A stretch of DNA of 64,000 nt from Dryas octopetala (lineage: Eukaryota; Streptophyta; Magnoliopsida; Rosales; Rosaceae): the NCBI GenBank assembly GCA_963921425.1, contig OY992840.1, forward strand, positions 2,854,501 through 2,918,500. The letters are read 5' to 3'. The translations under genes and the position numbers were made by a program. Within the stretch, counting starts at the first letter, position 1. Each line of letters opens with the position of its first letter. This document shows, one piece after another, positions 45,899-59,117 of the stretch. A model generated the notes under the pieces. The model was given only the letters and a program-made list of their open reading frames with translations, made no database searches and was not told where the DNA came from.

Positions 45899-48800
45899 CT
45901 ACACTTGGAGTGTCCAACTGTTGTATGTTTTCCTGGAGCAAATTAAATAACCTTTTCTAAGCTCTAGGTTAACTCGCAAGTGCACGAATCGCGGAGTAGC
46001 AAAGCTTACAAATACGAGGTCGATCCCACAGGGAATTGTACTAGTGTTATGATCACTAACTTAATTAAATTCAATTAAATCAACTCTAACTCACACACGC
46101 AAATGGGGGGTTTTGATTGGTTTTTGAGACTAGAAAAACTAATAGATAAATGACAAAACTTTAAAATAACAACTGAATGAATTTGGATAAAACAATAATA
46201 AAGAAACACTAGGGGTCAGAATCCACCACTAGCATACCATTCACTCTACTATGGATATTAACAATCAATATATAAACATGTCAACAAAGTTCGTCTACTA
46301 AAAGGTTTGGCTAGTTACTTTTAGCAATTACTCCCCTTACTGTGCATAAACTAAGAGCTTCTTGGGCCTTCCTTAGCCAGTTAACTTGCATGTTCCCTAG
46401 TGCTAAGCTAAGGCAGCTGTTACCCATGCAAGAGTCATTACGATCTGTGAGAGTGACAAACACATAGCGCATAGCTCCAAATTAATGTACCCTATGTCCT
46501 CTATGATCCCTTTTCTCATGAATATTATCTTAGGATATCCACTTGTTGCCTATTGAAACTATCATCCTTTCGAGCTTATTTAGTTTCACAACAAATATCT
46601 AGATGCATGCAACCTAAGGTGATCAGTCAAAGATGCGAAACAAATAGATTCAATTTAAACAGAGATCCAAGATTTGTCAACATGTAAATAATTAAAATAT
46701 CAATAATCCATAGTGAGAGTAAACAGCATCGCTAGGGCTTCATCCTAGCCCTAGCCCAAGATTCAGTTACACATAATTAAATCCATAAATAAATAATGCA
46801 TAATTAAAACAATTAAAATAAAAGGAAAGGAGAAAGAAATCAAGCCACGAATGATGGGGTGGAGGTGCGGCTGCAAGGTGGTGGCGTGATGGGCTGCTGC
46901 TCGGCCTTGGGCTCCACGGCAAGGAGGCTGAGGTGCTCGGCAAGGTGGCGCGCACGGCTGGGTGTTGGTGGCTGCTGGTTGGCTTCACTTCCTTCTTCTT
47001 CCGTTCAGCACAAAATAAAAGAGAAACAAAAATAAAGTGGCTGCTAGTGTTCGGCCAGACAAGAAAAGAAAGAAAAATAAAGAGAGAGGGTGGCTGCTAG
47101 GGTTTGCGGCAAGAGGAGAAGAGAGAGGCTGCTAGGGCTGCGAAAATTAAAAGAAAAATGAAAGAGAACTTCAGACCCCTTTTTCTGATTTTTAGAGATA
47201 TATTTATAGAGGGAAGTGGGGCTGAGATTTCTCTTTCTCTTCAATGTGGGATAAGTGCATTCCTTGCACACCAAGGCTTATAATTTTCGGCCAAGCATGG
47301 GCCTTGGGCTGATTTGGGCTCTTTTTGGGCGTAACTCCTTTTTCAGCTCGCGGAACTGCTGCGCTACCTCCACTAAAATGGCCATATCTTGAGCTAGAAA
47401 ACTCGGAATCGAAATCCGTAAAATTCCCTGCGAAGCTAACATCCGTATCTTTCTAACCATATATGGCGTGCTACCTGATTCGTTCTGGAGAATTACAGAA
47501 TTGCTGTCGAAATTGGTGCTCTATTTTCCAGGGTTTTGACTTCTTTTTTTCAGCTAGGATTCCTTGGGCTTTCTCTTTGCATGGCGTGATGGACTTGGGC
47601 TGCATGGCTTGCGCATGGCTGCTAGTCTTGGGCTGGCGCATTGGGCTTCCTCTTGGGCTGGCGCATGCATGCATGCATGGCCCCTTCAGATTTCGGCATT
47701 GCATAGGCCCATGACCCATTTGACTTGTTGACTTTGTCATAGTTGACCCTTGACCATTAACTTTGACTTCCCATCTTGCCCCTCATCTCCATTTGAATTT
47801 GAATTCATTTCTTCCCTCCATTTATTCCCATGGATGTCCACCACCTTCTAGAAGCTTCTGGAACCTTGACTTTGTAGAGTTGACTTTGACCAACATTTCC
47901 TAGTGCAACTAGGATTTCTTGTAAATGAGGGATTCTTTATCCATTCCAACTTCCCGTAATGACCATATTGCCCCTGGGGTCTCCTAGTGTCATTAGGACT
48001 CCTTTCCCTAGTAGGGTTAGGTTTCCTAGTTCAACCAGGATTTCCTGTTTCAACCAGGATTTCCTGTTTCAATCAGGATTTCTCATTTCTGGCTCCGCAA
48101 TGATGGTTCTTGACTTGATGCTCCCTAGTGTGACTAGGAATCCTCATTTGACTAGGATTTCTGCACTTTTCCTGGTTTGACCAGGATTTCACTCGTTTTC
48201 CTAGTTTGACTAGGAAATGTCTAAAAATGGTCCTTTTGGCTTCTTTTCTCTTCTTTGCTCATTTTATCCTATAAAAACAAAAACAAACTAACAACACACA
48301 AAATATCGAGTTCTTGCACTCTGAGTTAGGGAGTTAGTATCATAAAATAGTGTAAAATGAGCACTCAACACCAACTTGCATCCGCAAGTAAACAATTTCT
48401 CTATTCTTGCTTCATAAGTCAATTTTAATTTCAATTGTGTGTTTTGGATATTTGTTTTCTTCCTATTGCTTAAATTTGAGCATTCATGCATTCATTTTGT
48501 ATACATTGTGGGTAATGTATCATTTAAGTTTGGGGGGAAAGCAATGGTGTCGTAGTTTGTTTCTTAGGTTTTTAGTTTTTAAGTTTTGTAAAAAATAAAA
48601 AATAAAAATTTCGTTTTGGCTTTAGAGGTTTGGTCCTCTAAGGCACTTTTCTTAATAAATAAATAAAAATCGTTTTGTTTGTTTTCAATTAGGGTGTCAA
48701 AACCCACATCAAAATGCAACTCTCTAAGATTCATTCCACCCTAATGATGAAGTTGAATCCTTAGAACCTTGTTGCAACATCATTTTTAAAATAAAGACAG

Positions 48801-49626
48801 TTTTGAGTCTTTTAGTTTTTAATTTTGGTTTTAGAGTCCCCAACAAGTTGATTGATTGTTTATAGCCATTGAGAAGCATGTTTAGCATTGTGCTTATGAT
48901 ATGTGTTCTTCTTTTCTAATATTGTTCCATAACCTATTTTATGATTCTATGTGATTAGATCTTGTTTTCATAACTTGAGTTCTGATTTGCATGATTTAGT
49001 GATTTATATGCATTTTGGAGTAGACTTATATGACTTAAGTGAGCTTTTGAGCCTTGTCCTTCATTTGTCAAGTGCTATACACCACTCTATTCCTTTCTTG
49101 TCATTTAAGTCGGTTTGTGATCTCATTATTCATTCTTTTGATCAAATGCTTGAAATACACATGATTTGAATCAATGAACTAGAACTTCTCTCTTATTCTA
49201 TGCAAAGCATGTTTATAACTACATGGAACCTACGAAATGATTTTAGGCCCTGTTTGTTGTATTTTTAACATTTAGCTAACCCTTTACTTTTTAACCCTAG
49301 TTTAACCCTAAGTTTGGGGGACTTACATCCCTTGACCTAATTATTCTTTTATCTATGGTGTTGTGTTGATTTGTGACTTTTGAAGTTGAAGAAAAGTGTT
49401 TATGCATAGCTTGAAACAAAAGAAAGTGTGTATGCCGTACCCTAAAAAAAAAAAAAAAGTGAAGTGTATGGGACGGTTCCAAAAGAAAAAAAAGAAAAAA
49501 AAAATTGAAATATTCAAGCTATGTAGTGCAATTGTGCAAGGTATGCCTCTAAGAGTTGTGTTGGTTGCAATCCCATAGATCTAACCCTTTGTTGTATATC
49601 ATTTTCATTGTTTATATCTCACCTAA
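45899..49626 (+). mobile_element. Element H: 3' internal domain of a C/J-like element, outermost layer (partial)
   Basis: The oldest layer visible. 45899-45918 joins directly to 48376 once solo LTR M is removed; the joined text (GGAGTGTCCAACTTGCATCC) matches the reverse complement of J near 54040-54065. H continues through a polypurine-like motif (48528-48539), a hairpin TTAGAGG-N6-CCTCTAA (48622-48641), AAGTTTGGGGG (49309-49319), and arms GCCGTACCC (49434-49442) and GGGACGG (49470-49476) around an A-rich loop. It is cut at CCTAA (49622-49626) by element I. No gene is seen; its LTRs and 5' part are off the window. Confidence 0.82.
45919..48370 (-). repeat. Solo LTR M, E family, 2452 bp, TSD CCAAC
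   Basis: TGTTGTATG at 45919 to GCACTCAACA at 48370, flanked by CCAAC (45914-45918 and 48371-48375). Close copy of the E LTR with the same core box (about 47278-47470), TATA (TATTTATA on plus, 47201-47208) and U5. A 13-15 bp duplication is visible in its dyad region near 48040-48075. No internal sequence. Confidence 0.93.
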
Positions 49627-49705
49627 TGTTGAATGTTTTCTTAGAACAAAACAAATATCTATTTCATTCCAAGTATACTCGCAAGTGCACGAATCGCATC
49701 AGTAG
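49627..49705 (-). repeat. 3' LTR of I, U5 end (79 bp)
   Basis: TGTTGAATG to CATCAGTAG. It looks like a tandem duplicate of the start of the J LTR at 49706 but is the displaced end of the I LTR; the LTR continues at 61626 after the AGTAG duplication. Confidence 0.88.
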
Positions 49706-52171
49706 TGTTGAATGTTTTCTTAGAACAAAATAAACATCTATTTCATTCCAAGTATACTCGCAAGTGCACGAATCGCATCAGTAGCAAAGCGTACAAGCAC
49801 GAGGTCGATCCCACAGGGAATGGTTAATACACAACAAATCAATTCAAATAATCACTAGAATAACTAGATGGGGGGTTTTGGAAGATGGAAACACACGCAC
49901 ACATCACCACACGCACACACCCTTTATTCTAACTTGCAATGTTAAGTTTTCAGTTTCAAATCAGATAAGCATGCAATAACCATCCAAGGCTAATGACAGT
50001 TAATTTGAACACAACATATTAAAGTTTGACTGCTAAAAAGGTTTGGCTAGTTACTTTCTCGTAATTGTTCTCCTAATGCATAAACTAAGAGCTTCTTGGG
50101 CCTTCCTTAGCCAGTTAACCTACATGTTCCCTAGTTCAAGCTAAGGCAGCTCTTACCCATGGAAGAGTCATTAAGATCTGTGAGAACGTCAAACATGCAC
50201 AACATATAAGCTTTGATTATTTCCTTATAGAGGTCACCCAAAACCATTACCAAGAATAATCCCTTATTCCCTTATTACTTGTGATTTAGTGTCTTTGATT
50301 AGTCCACAGCTAAACCTAACAGATAAACTAGATGCAATTATCCTAAGGTGGCCAGTCAAAGGACGCAAACAACTAGTGACGGGTTCTAATAGATAGTGGA
50401 AATTTAATACGTGCAAACATCAAACTAACAGACCAAGAGACGGATAAACGATTTGTTAAAGCATGCAAATCCATTAATCAACCTACAACTAACATGCAAG
50501 ATAGAATAAATAACTTACATAATTAAAATAGAAAAGAAAATCTGAATAACATAAATAAATTTCCAATCCATGTTGGAAAGCAAACTAATTAAACAAAACA
50601 ATTAAAAACTAGAATCAAACAAAAGAAATAAGAATTCCAAAACAAAAATAAAAGAAACATCCCTAGAGAGTGGCAGCGGTGGCGGCACAAGGTGGCAGCT
50701 GCGGCACAAGGTGGCAGCAGCGGCACAAGGTGGCAGCGGCTCGACACCTTCCTCCTCCTTCGGTTCAGCAGAAAAATAAAGAGAGAAAGATGATGGTGGC
50801 TACGGCAAGGGAAGAGAAATAATGGGGGCTGCTAGGGTTCCTAGGCTGCGTGAGAAAAGAAAGAGAGAGAAAGGAGGCTAGGGTATTGGCGGCTACAAGA
50901 GAGAGAGAACAGCTAGGGTTTCTGAAATTTTAGAGAGAACCCCCCCGTCCTTGAGTTATAAAGATGTATTTATAGAGGAGAGTGGGGCTGAGATTTCTCT
51001 TTCTCTTCAATGTGGGATAAGTGCATTCCTTGCACACCAAGACTTATAATTTTCGGCCAAACATGGGCTTAGACTGATTTGGGCTCTTTTTGGGCGTAAC
51101 TCCGTTTTCAGCTCGCGGAACTGCTGTGCTACCTCCACTAAAATGACCATATCTTGAGCTAGAAAACTCGAAATCGAAATCCATAAAATTCCATGCGAAG
51201 CTAACATCCGTATCTTTCCAACCATATATGGCATGCTACCTGATTCGTTCTGGAGAATTACAGAATTACTGTCGAAATTGGTGCTCTATTTTCCAGGGTT
51301 TTGACTTCTTTTTCAGCTAGGATTCCTTAGGCTTTCTCTTTGTAGGCGTGATGGGCTAGGGTTTCCTTTAAAAGAACATGGGCTGGCTGCAACAAGCAAG
51401 TGGCGTGATGGGCTTTAGGGATGCATGGCTTGCATGGCTTGGGCTCTAGAGTTGGCGCATGGCTTGCATGGCATGCGCATACATGCATGGGCTGCCACCT
51501 CACTATTCTTGTGGATTTCGACTTCACCTAGGCCCAAAGCCCAATTGACTTCATGACATGATATGGTTGACCCTTGACCATTGAATTTGACTTCCAATTT
51601 TACTCCTCTCTCCTTCTTGGATGCGAATTCATTTCTCCATCTGATTCCATGGATGTCCACCACCTTCTAGAAGCTTCTAGAACCTTGACTTGATTGAGTT
51701 GACTTTGACCATCCTTTCCTAGTCCAACTAGGATTTCTTGTAAATGAAAGATTCCTTATCCATTTTGCCTTCTTGTAATGACCATATTGCCCTTGGAGTC
51801 TGCTAGTGTCATTAGGACTCCTTTCCCTAGTAGTGTTAGGTTTCCTAGTTCAACCAGGAATTCCTGTTCCAATCAGGATTTCTCATTTCTGGCTCGACAA
51901 TGATGGTTCTGGACTTGATGTTTCCTAGTGTGACTAGGAATCCTCATTTGACTAGGATTTTAGCTCTTTTCCTAGTTTGACCAGGAATTGACCCATTTTT
52001 CTAGTTTGACCAGAAAATGTCCCAAAACGGCTCCATTTGCTCCTATTTCCTATTTATGCTTCATTCGACCTAAAAACACAAAAACAAGACAACAGACACA
52101 AAAAGATCGAGTTCTAACACTCTAGGTTAGGGAGTTAGTATCATAAAATAGCGTAAAATGAACACTCATCA
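49706..52171 (-). repeat. J LTR a (2466 bp), 3' terminal
   Basis: TGTTGAATG...ACTCATCA next to a polypurine tract complement. TATTTATA (minus TATAAATA) at 50967-50974; core box about 51045-51240; dyad cluster about 51710-52020. A tract at about 50150-50370 matches LTR I (61990-62225) better than LTRs b and c. A 19-bp GC-rich unit (GGCAGCTGCGGCACAAGGT and variants, about 50680-50740) has two fewer copies than in b and c. Confidence 0.92.
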
Positions 52172-54393
52172 CACCCCCAAACTTAGATTTTGCTAGTCCT
52201 CGAGCAAAGAAAATAAAGAAAAAGACTCAAAGACTCAAAAACAAACTAACTAACTTTCCCAACAAATGACATTATGAGTATGACCAACAATAACATAGTA
52301 GAGCAAGGCATATATAATATTCATTCTTCAAATTCTAATACAGCTTCAAATAACATACCTTACTCCTCCATTGTGCATATAGGTCATTCTCTTCATAACT
52401 CAAGTGTTAGACAAGCAAGAGATAAATCAACATATACAAAATAGATTCAACTCCAATCCTCACCAAGGCATACTCTCAACAATAAAGCACTTAAGAATTG
52501 GGTTGAATTTTGCACTCAAAGGATATGTGAGAGAAGTTATGTAATCAAAAAGAAGTAGCTCACATATTAGCATGAAAGATAGGCACATTTGAAAGGAAAC
52601 AAGATCTCAAGGAAGGAAAAATCAAAACACTTGAAATAAAATCAATAACCATAAGCTCCCTTCCCTCCTAGACTCCACATTAAGAACTGCACTTCTCTTA
52701 AAATTAATTAGGGCTTCATAGGGGTTATAATGAAGGCTTAGGGTAAGGTATGATATTGAAATGAAAGGGATAAACAAACGGCTATAAACTATGGAATTGC
52801 AAGAACAATAAAACATTCTGAGGCATACCTTGCTTCTTTGCACATCATAGCTTGAACTTGAACACTTTTGTCCACTTCTTCTTTTGAAACCGTCCCAACG
52901 ATTTCTTTCTTTTTTTTTTTTTTTTTCTTTTTTTTTTCAGGGCACGGCATATACAATTAAGCACATTTCATTTTCTTCTCCTTCAAGCTAATCATAATCA
53001 TTTATTTACAACCTCTATCTTAATTAATGCAAAACCATAGATAAGGGTAAACGGGTAGAAGGGGTATAGCACCCCCAAACTTAGGGTTTGGGTATATAGT
53101 ATGGGTAAACAAAGAAAAAGCTATAAGGCTCAAAAGGGTTAGCTAGGGATAAAACACATAAGGGTTGGCTTTTTAGGCTATAGGTAAAACAAACATGGCC
53201 TAAAATCATCTTCTAAGATTCATGTAGTTATAAACATGCTTTGCCTAGAATAAGAAAGAAGTTCTAGTTCATTGATTAAAAAATATATACATTTCAAGCA
53301 TTTGATCAAAAACAATGAGATCATACAATGACTTAAATAACGAGAAAAGAATAGAGTCATGTACAACACTCGCGAAATGAAGGACAAGGCTCAAAACTTC
53401 ACATGGGTCACATAAGTCTACTCTAAGATGCATATGAATCACTAAATCATGCAAATCACAACTCAAGTTCATGAAAATAAGGCCCAATCACATAGAATCA
53501 TAAAATAGGTTATGGAACAATATTAGAAAAAGAAAAATACATATCATAGACACGATGCTAAACATGCTTCTCAAAAGTCATAAACAATCAATCAACTTGT
53601 TGGGGACTCAAAAACTAACCAAAACACACAAAAGACTCAAATCACTTTAAAAACAATGTTGCAACAAGGTTCTAAAGATTCAATTCCATCATTAGGGTGG
53701 AATGAATTTTAGAAGATTGCATTTTGATGTGGGATTTGACTCCCTAAGTTTAAAAACAAAAGAAACAAAACTTTTTTTTTTTTTTTAAAATGCCCTAGAG
53801 GACCGAACCTCTAAAGCCAAAACGAATTTTTTTTTTTTTCAAAATTTAAAAACAAAAAACCTAATAAACAAGCTACGACACCATTGCTTTCCCCCCAAAC
53901 TTAAATGATACATTGCCCTCAATGTATACAAATTAAATGCATGAATGCTCAAAATAAGCAATAGGGAAATTGCAACCAAATAAATACACAAATGAAATAA
54001 GATGGTCAAATGAAGCAATAATAGAGGAATTGTTTACTTGCGGATGCAAGTTGGACACTCCAAGTGTAGGCGCGGCCTCCTTGGTCTCTATTGATCTCTT
54101 GGATTCTTGAAAAAGCTTGGGTTGCCTCCCAATCAGCGCTTGATTTACTGTCTTTCAGCCTGACATTGCCATTCCTCTACTTGCGTCTTCTCTTCCTCTT
54201 TCTTCCATTGTTGCTCTAGGCATGTACAAAAGCAAACACCAAATCAGTAGAGAATATGCTTGTAAAGTCACGACATTTATTTAAACTAAAAACTAACCAA
54301 AAACAAATCTAACTAATATATCCTAATTCTAATGATTAATCAAATCAATTCATTGATATTAGACACCATTTCCCGGCAACGGCGCCAAAAACT
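52172..54393 (-). other. J internal region 1 (gag-less, 2222 bp)
   Basis: Read right to left: primer binding site complement 54370-54387 (17/18), leader, a short remnant of the gag-protease C-terminal basic tail (about 54180-54215), the GGTTGCCTCCC block (about 54119-54129), the conserved 3' domain with hairpin TAGAGG-N6-CCTCTA (53796-53813), polypurine-like motifs near 53892 and 53071, arms 52890-52896 and 52940-52948 around a pyrimidine-rich loop, pre-tract hairpin near 52191-52210, and the polypurine tract complement (52172-52187). No gene. Confidence 0.87.
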
Positions 54394-56896
54394 TGTTGAA
54401 TGTTTTCTTAGAATAAAATAAACATCTATTTCATTCCAAGTATACTCGCAAGTGCACGAATCGCATCAGTAGCAAAGCGTACAAGCACGAGGTCGATCCC
54501 ACAGGGAATGGTTAATACACAACAAATCAATTCAAATAATCACTAGAATAACTAGATGGGGGGTTTTGGAAGATGGAAACACACGCACACATCACCACAC
54601 GCACACACCCTTTATTCTAACTTGCAATGTTAAGTTTTCAGTTTCAAATCAGATAAGCATGCAATAACCATCCAAGGCTAATGACAGTTAATTTGAACAC
54701 AACATATTAAAGTTTGACTGCTAAAAAGGTTTCGCTAGTTACTTTCTCGCAATTGTTCTCCTAATGCATAAACTAAGAGCTTCTTGGGCCTTCCTTAGCC
54801 AGTTAACCTACATGTTCCCTAGTTCAAGCTAAGGCAGCTGTTACCCATGCATGAGTCATTAAGTTTTATGAGAACGTCAAACATGCACAACATATAAGCT
54901 TTGACTATTTCCTTATAGAGGTCGCCCAACCCCACTACCAAGAATAATCCCTTATTCCCTTGTTACTTGTGGTTTAGTGTCTTTGACTATTTCACAGCTA
55001 AACTTAACAATTAAACTAGATGCAATTACCCTAAGGTGGCCAGTCAAAGGATGCAAACAACTAGTGACGGGTTCTAATAGATAGTGGAAATTTAATACGT
55101 GCAAACATCAAACTAACAGACCAAGAGACGGATAAATGATTTGTTAAAGCATGCAAATCCATTAATCAACCTACAACTAACATTCAAGATAGAATAAATA
55201 ACTTACATAATTAAAATAGAAAAGAAAATCTGAATAACATAAATAAATTTCCAATCCATGTTGGAAAGCAAACTAATTAAACAAAACAATTAAAAACTAG
55301 AATCAAACAAAAGAAATAAGAATTCCAAAACAAAAATAAAAGAAACATCCCTAGAGAGTGGCAGCGGTGGCGGCACAAGGTGGCAGCTGCGGCACAAGGT
55401 GGCAGCTGCGGCACAAGGTGGCAGCTGCGGCACAAGGTGGCAGCAGCGGCACAAGGTGGCAGCGGCTCGACACCTTCCTCCTCCTTCGGTTCAGCAGAAA
55501 AATAAAGAGAGAGAGATGATGGTGGCTACGGCAAGGGAAGAGAAATAATGGGGTCTGCTAGGGTACCTAGGCTGCATGAGAAAAGAAAGAGAGAGAAAGG
55601 AGGCTAGGGTATTGGCGGCTACAAGAGAGAGAGAACAGCTAGGGTTTCTGAAATTTTAGAGAGAACCCCCCCGTCCTTGAGTTATAAAGATGTATTTATA
55701 GAGGAGAGTGGGGCTGAGATTTCTCTTTCTCTTCAATGTGGGATAAGTGCATTCCTTGCACACCAAGACTTATAATTTTCGGCCAAACATGGGCTTAGAC
55801 TGATTTGGGCTCTTTTTGGGCGTAACTCCGTTTTCAGCTCGCGGAACTGCTGTGCTACCTTCACTAAAATGACCATATCTTGAGCTAGAAAACTCGAAAT
55901 CGAAATCCGTAAAATTCCCTGCGAAGCTAACATCCGTATCTTTCCAACCATATATGGCATGCTACCTGATTCGTTCTAGAGAATTACAGAATTACTGTCG
56001 AAATTGGTGCTCTATTTTCCAGGGTTTTGACTTCTTTTTCAGCTAGGATTCCTTAGGCTTTCTCTTTGTAGGCGTGATGGGCTAGGGTTTCCTTTAAAAG
56101 AACATGGGCTGGCTGCAACAAGCAAGTGGCGTGATGGGCTTTAGGGATGCATGGCTTGCATGGCTTGGGCTCTAGAGTTGGCGCATGGCTTGCATGGCAT
56201 GCGCATACATGCATGGGCTGCCACCTCACTATTCTTGTGGATTTCGACTTCACCTAGGCCCAAAGCCCAATTGACTTCATGACATGATATGGTTGACCCT
56301 TGACCATTGACTTTGACTTCCAATTTTACCCCTCTCTCCTTCTTGGATGCGAATTCATTTCTCATCTGATTCCATGGATGTCCACCACCTTCTAGAAGCT
56401 TCTAGAACCTTGACTTGATTGAGTTGACTTTGACCATCCTTTCCTAGTCCAACTAGGATTTCTTGTAAATGAAAGATTCCTTATCCATTTTGCCTTCTTG
56501 TAATGACCATATTGCCCTTGGAGTCTTCTAGTGTCATTAGGACTCCTTTCCCTAGTAGTGTTAGGTTTCCTAGTTCAACCAGGAATTCCTGTTCCAATCA
56601 GGATTTCTCATTTCTGGCTCGACAATGATGGTTCTGGACTTGTTGTTTCCTAGTGTGACTAGGAATCCTCATTTGACTAGGATTTTAGCTCTTTTCCTAG
56701 TTTGACCAGGAATTGACCCATTTTTCTAGTTTGACCAGAAAATGTCCCAAAACGGCTCCATTTGCTCCTATTTCCTATTTATGCTTCATTCGACCTAAAA
56801 ACACAAAAACAAGACAACAGACACAAAAAGATCGAGTTCTAACACTCTAGGTTAGGGAGTTAGTATCATAAAATAGTGTAAAATGAACACTCATCA
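54394..56896 (-). repeat. J LTR b (2503 bp), shared middle LTR
   Basis: TGTTGAATG...ACTCATCA. It has a primer binding site on its left and a polypurine tract on its right, so it is shared by both units. TATTTATA at 55693-55700; 19-bp repeat near 55365-55460. Confidence 0.92.
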
Positions 56897-59117
56897 CACC
56901 CCCAAACTTAGATTTTGCTAGTCCTCGAGCAAAGAAAATAAAGAAAAAGACTCAAAGACTCAAAAACAAACAAACTAACTTTCCCAACAAATGACATTAT
57001 GAGTATGACCAACAATAACATAGTAGAGCAAGGCATATATAATATTCATTCTTCAAATTCTAATACAGCTTCAAATAACATACCTTACTCCTCCATTGTG
57101 CATATAGGTCATTCTCTTCATAACTCAAGTGTTAGACAAGCAAGAGATAAATCAACATATACAAAATAGATTCAACTCCAATCCTCACCAAGGCATACTC
57201 TCAACAATAAAGCACTTAAGAATTGGGTTGAATTTTGCACTCAAAGGATATGTGAGAGAAGTTATGTAATCAAAAAGAAGTAGCTCACATATTAGCATGA
57301 AAGATAGGCACATTTGAAAGGAAACAAGATCTCAAGGAAGGAAAAATCAAAACACTTGAAATAAAATCAATAACCATAAGCTCCCTTCCCTCCTAGACTC
57401 CACATTAAGAACTGCACTTCTCTTAAAATTAATTAGGGCTTCATAGGGGTTATAATGAAGGCTTAGGGTAAGGTATGATATTGAAATGAAAGGGATAAAC
57501 AAACGGCTATAAACTATGGAATTGCAAGAACAATAAAACATTCTGAGGCATACCTTGCTTCTTTGCACATCATAGCTTGAACTTGAACACTTTTGTCCAC
57601 TTCTTCTTTTGAAACCGTCCCAACGATTTCTTTCTTTTTTTTTTTTTTTTTCTTTTTTTTTTCAGGGCACGGCATATACAATTAAGCACATTTCATTTTC
57701 TTCTCCTTCAAGCTAATCATAATCATTTATTTACAACCTCTATCTTAATTAATGCAAAACCATAGATAAGGGTAAACGGGTAGAAGGGGTATAGCACCCC
57801 CAAACTTAGGGTTTGGGTATATAGTATGGGTAAACAAAGAAAAAGCTATAAGGCTCAAAAGGGTTAGCTAGGGATAAAACACATAAGGGTTGGCTTTTTA
57901 GGCTATAGGTAAAACAAACATGGCCTAAAATCATCTTCTAAGATTCATGTAGTTATAAACATGCTTTGCCTAGAATAAGAAAGAAGTTCTAGTTCATTGA
58001 TTAAAAAATATATACATTTCAAGCATTTGATCAAAAACAATGAGATCATACAATGACTTAAATAACGAGAAAAGAATAGAGTCATGTACAACACTCGCGA
58101 AATGAAGGACAAGGCTCAAAACTTCACATGGGTCACATAAGTCTACTCTAAGATGCATATGAATCACTAAATCATGCAAATCACAACTCAAGTTCATGAA
58201 AATAAGGCCCAATCACATAGAATCATAAAATAGGTTATGGAACAATATTAGAAAAAGAAAAATACATATCATAGACACGATGCTAAACATGCTTCTCAAA
58301 AGTCATAAACAATCAATCAACTTGTTGGGGACTCAAAAACTAACCAAAACACACAAAAGACTCAAATCACTTTAAAAACAATGTTGCAACAAGGTTCTAA
58401 AGATTCAATTCCATCATTAGGGTGGAATGAATTTTAGAAGATTGCATTTTGATGTGGGATTTGACTCCCTAAGTTTAAAAACAAAAGAAACAAAACTTTT
58501 TTTTTTTTTAAAATGCCCTAGAGGACCGAACCTCTAAAGCCAAAACGAATTTTTTTTTTTTTTCAAAATTTAAAAACAAAAAACCTAATAAACAAGCTAC
58601 GACACCATTGCTTTCCCCCCAAACTTAAATGATACATTGCCCTCAATGTATACAAATTAAATGCATGAATGCTCAAAATAAGCAATAGGGAAATTGCAAC
58701 CAAATAAATACACAAATGAAATAAGATGGTCAAATGAAGCAATAATAGAGGAATTGTTTACTTGCGGATGCAAGTTGGACACTCCAAGTGTAGGCGCGGC
58801 CTCCTTGGTCTCTATTGATCTCTTGGATTCTTGAAAAAGCTTGGGTTGCCTCCCAATCAGCGCTTGATTTACTGTCTTTCAGCCTGACATTGCCATTCCT
58901 CTACTTGCGTCTTCTCTTCCTCTTTCTCCCATTGTTGCTCTAGGCATGTACAAAAGCAAACACCAAATCAGTAGAGAATATGCTTGTAAAGTCACGACAT
59001 TTATTTAAACTAAAAACTAACCAAAAACAAATCTAACTAATATATCCTAATTCTAATGATTAATCAAATCAATTCATTGATATTAGACACCATTTCCCGG
59101 AAACGGCGCCAAAAACT
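56897..59117 (-). other. J internal region 2 (gag-less, 2221 bp)
   Basis: Near-identical copy of internal region 1. Its primer binding site (59094-59111) has two mismatches to the tRNA-Asp complement (one more than the other copy). Differences include one base near 58928 and the lengths of T-runs near 58498-58510 and 58550-58562. No gene. Confidence 0.87.

Noticed and set aside
49627-49785. Apparent 79-bp tandem duplication at the end of an LTR
   Set aside because: The first copy is the severed end of LTR I, which resumes at 61626 after AGTAG; the second is the start of inserted array J. TSDs explain it fully.
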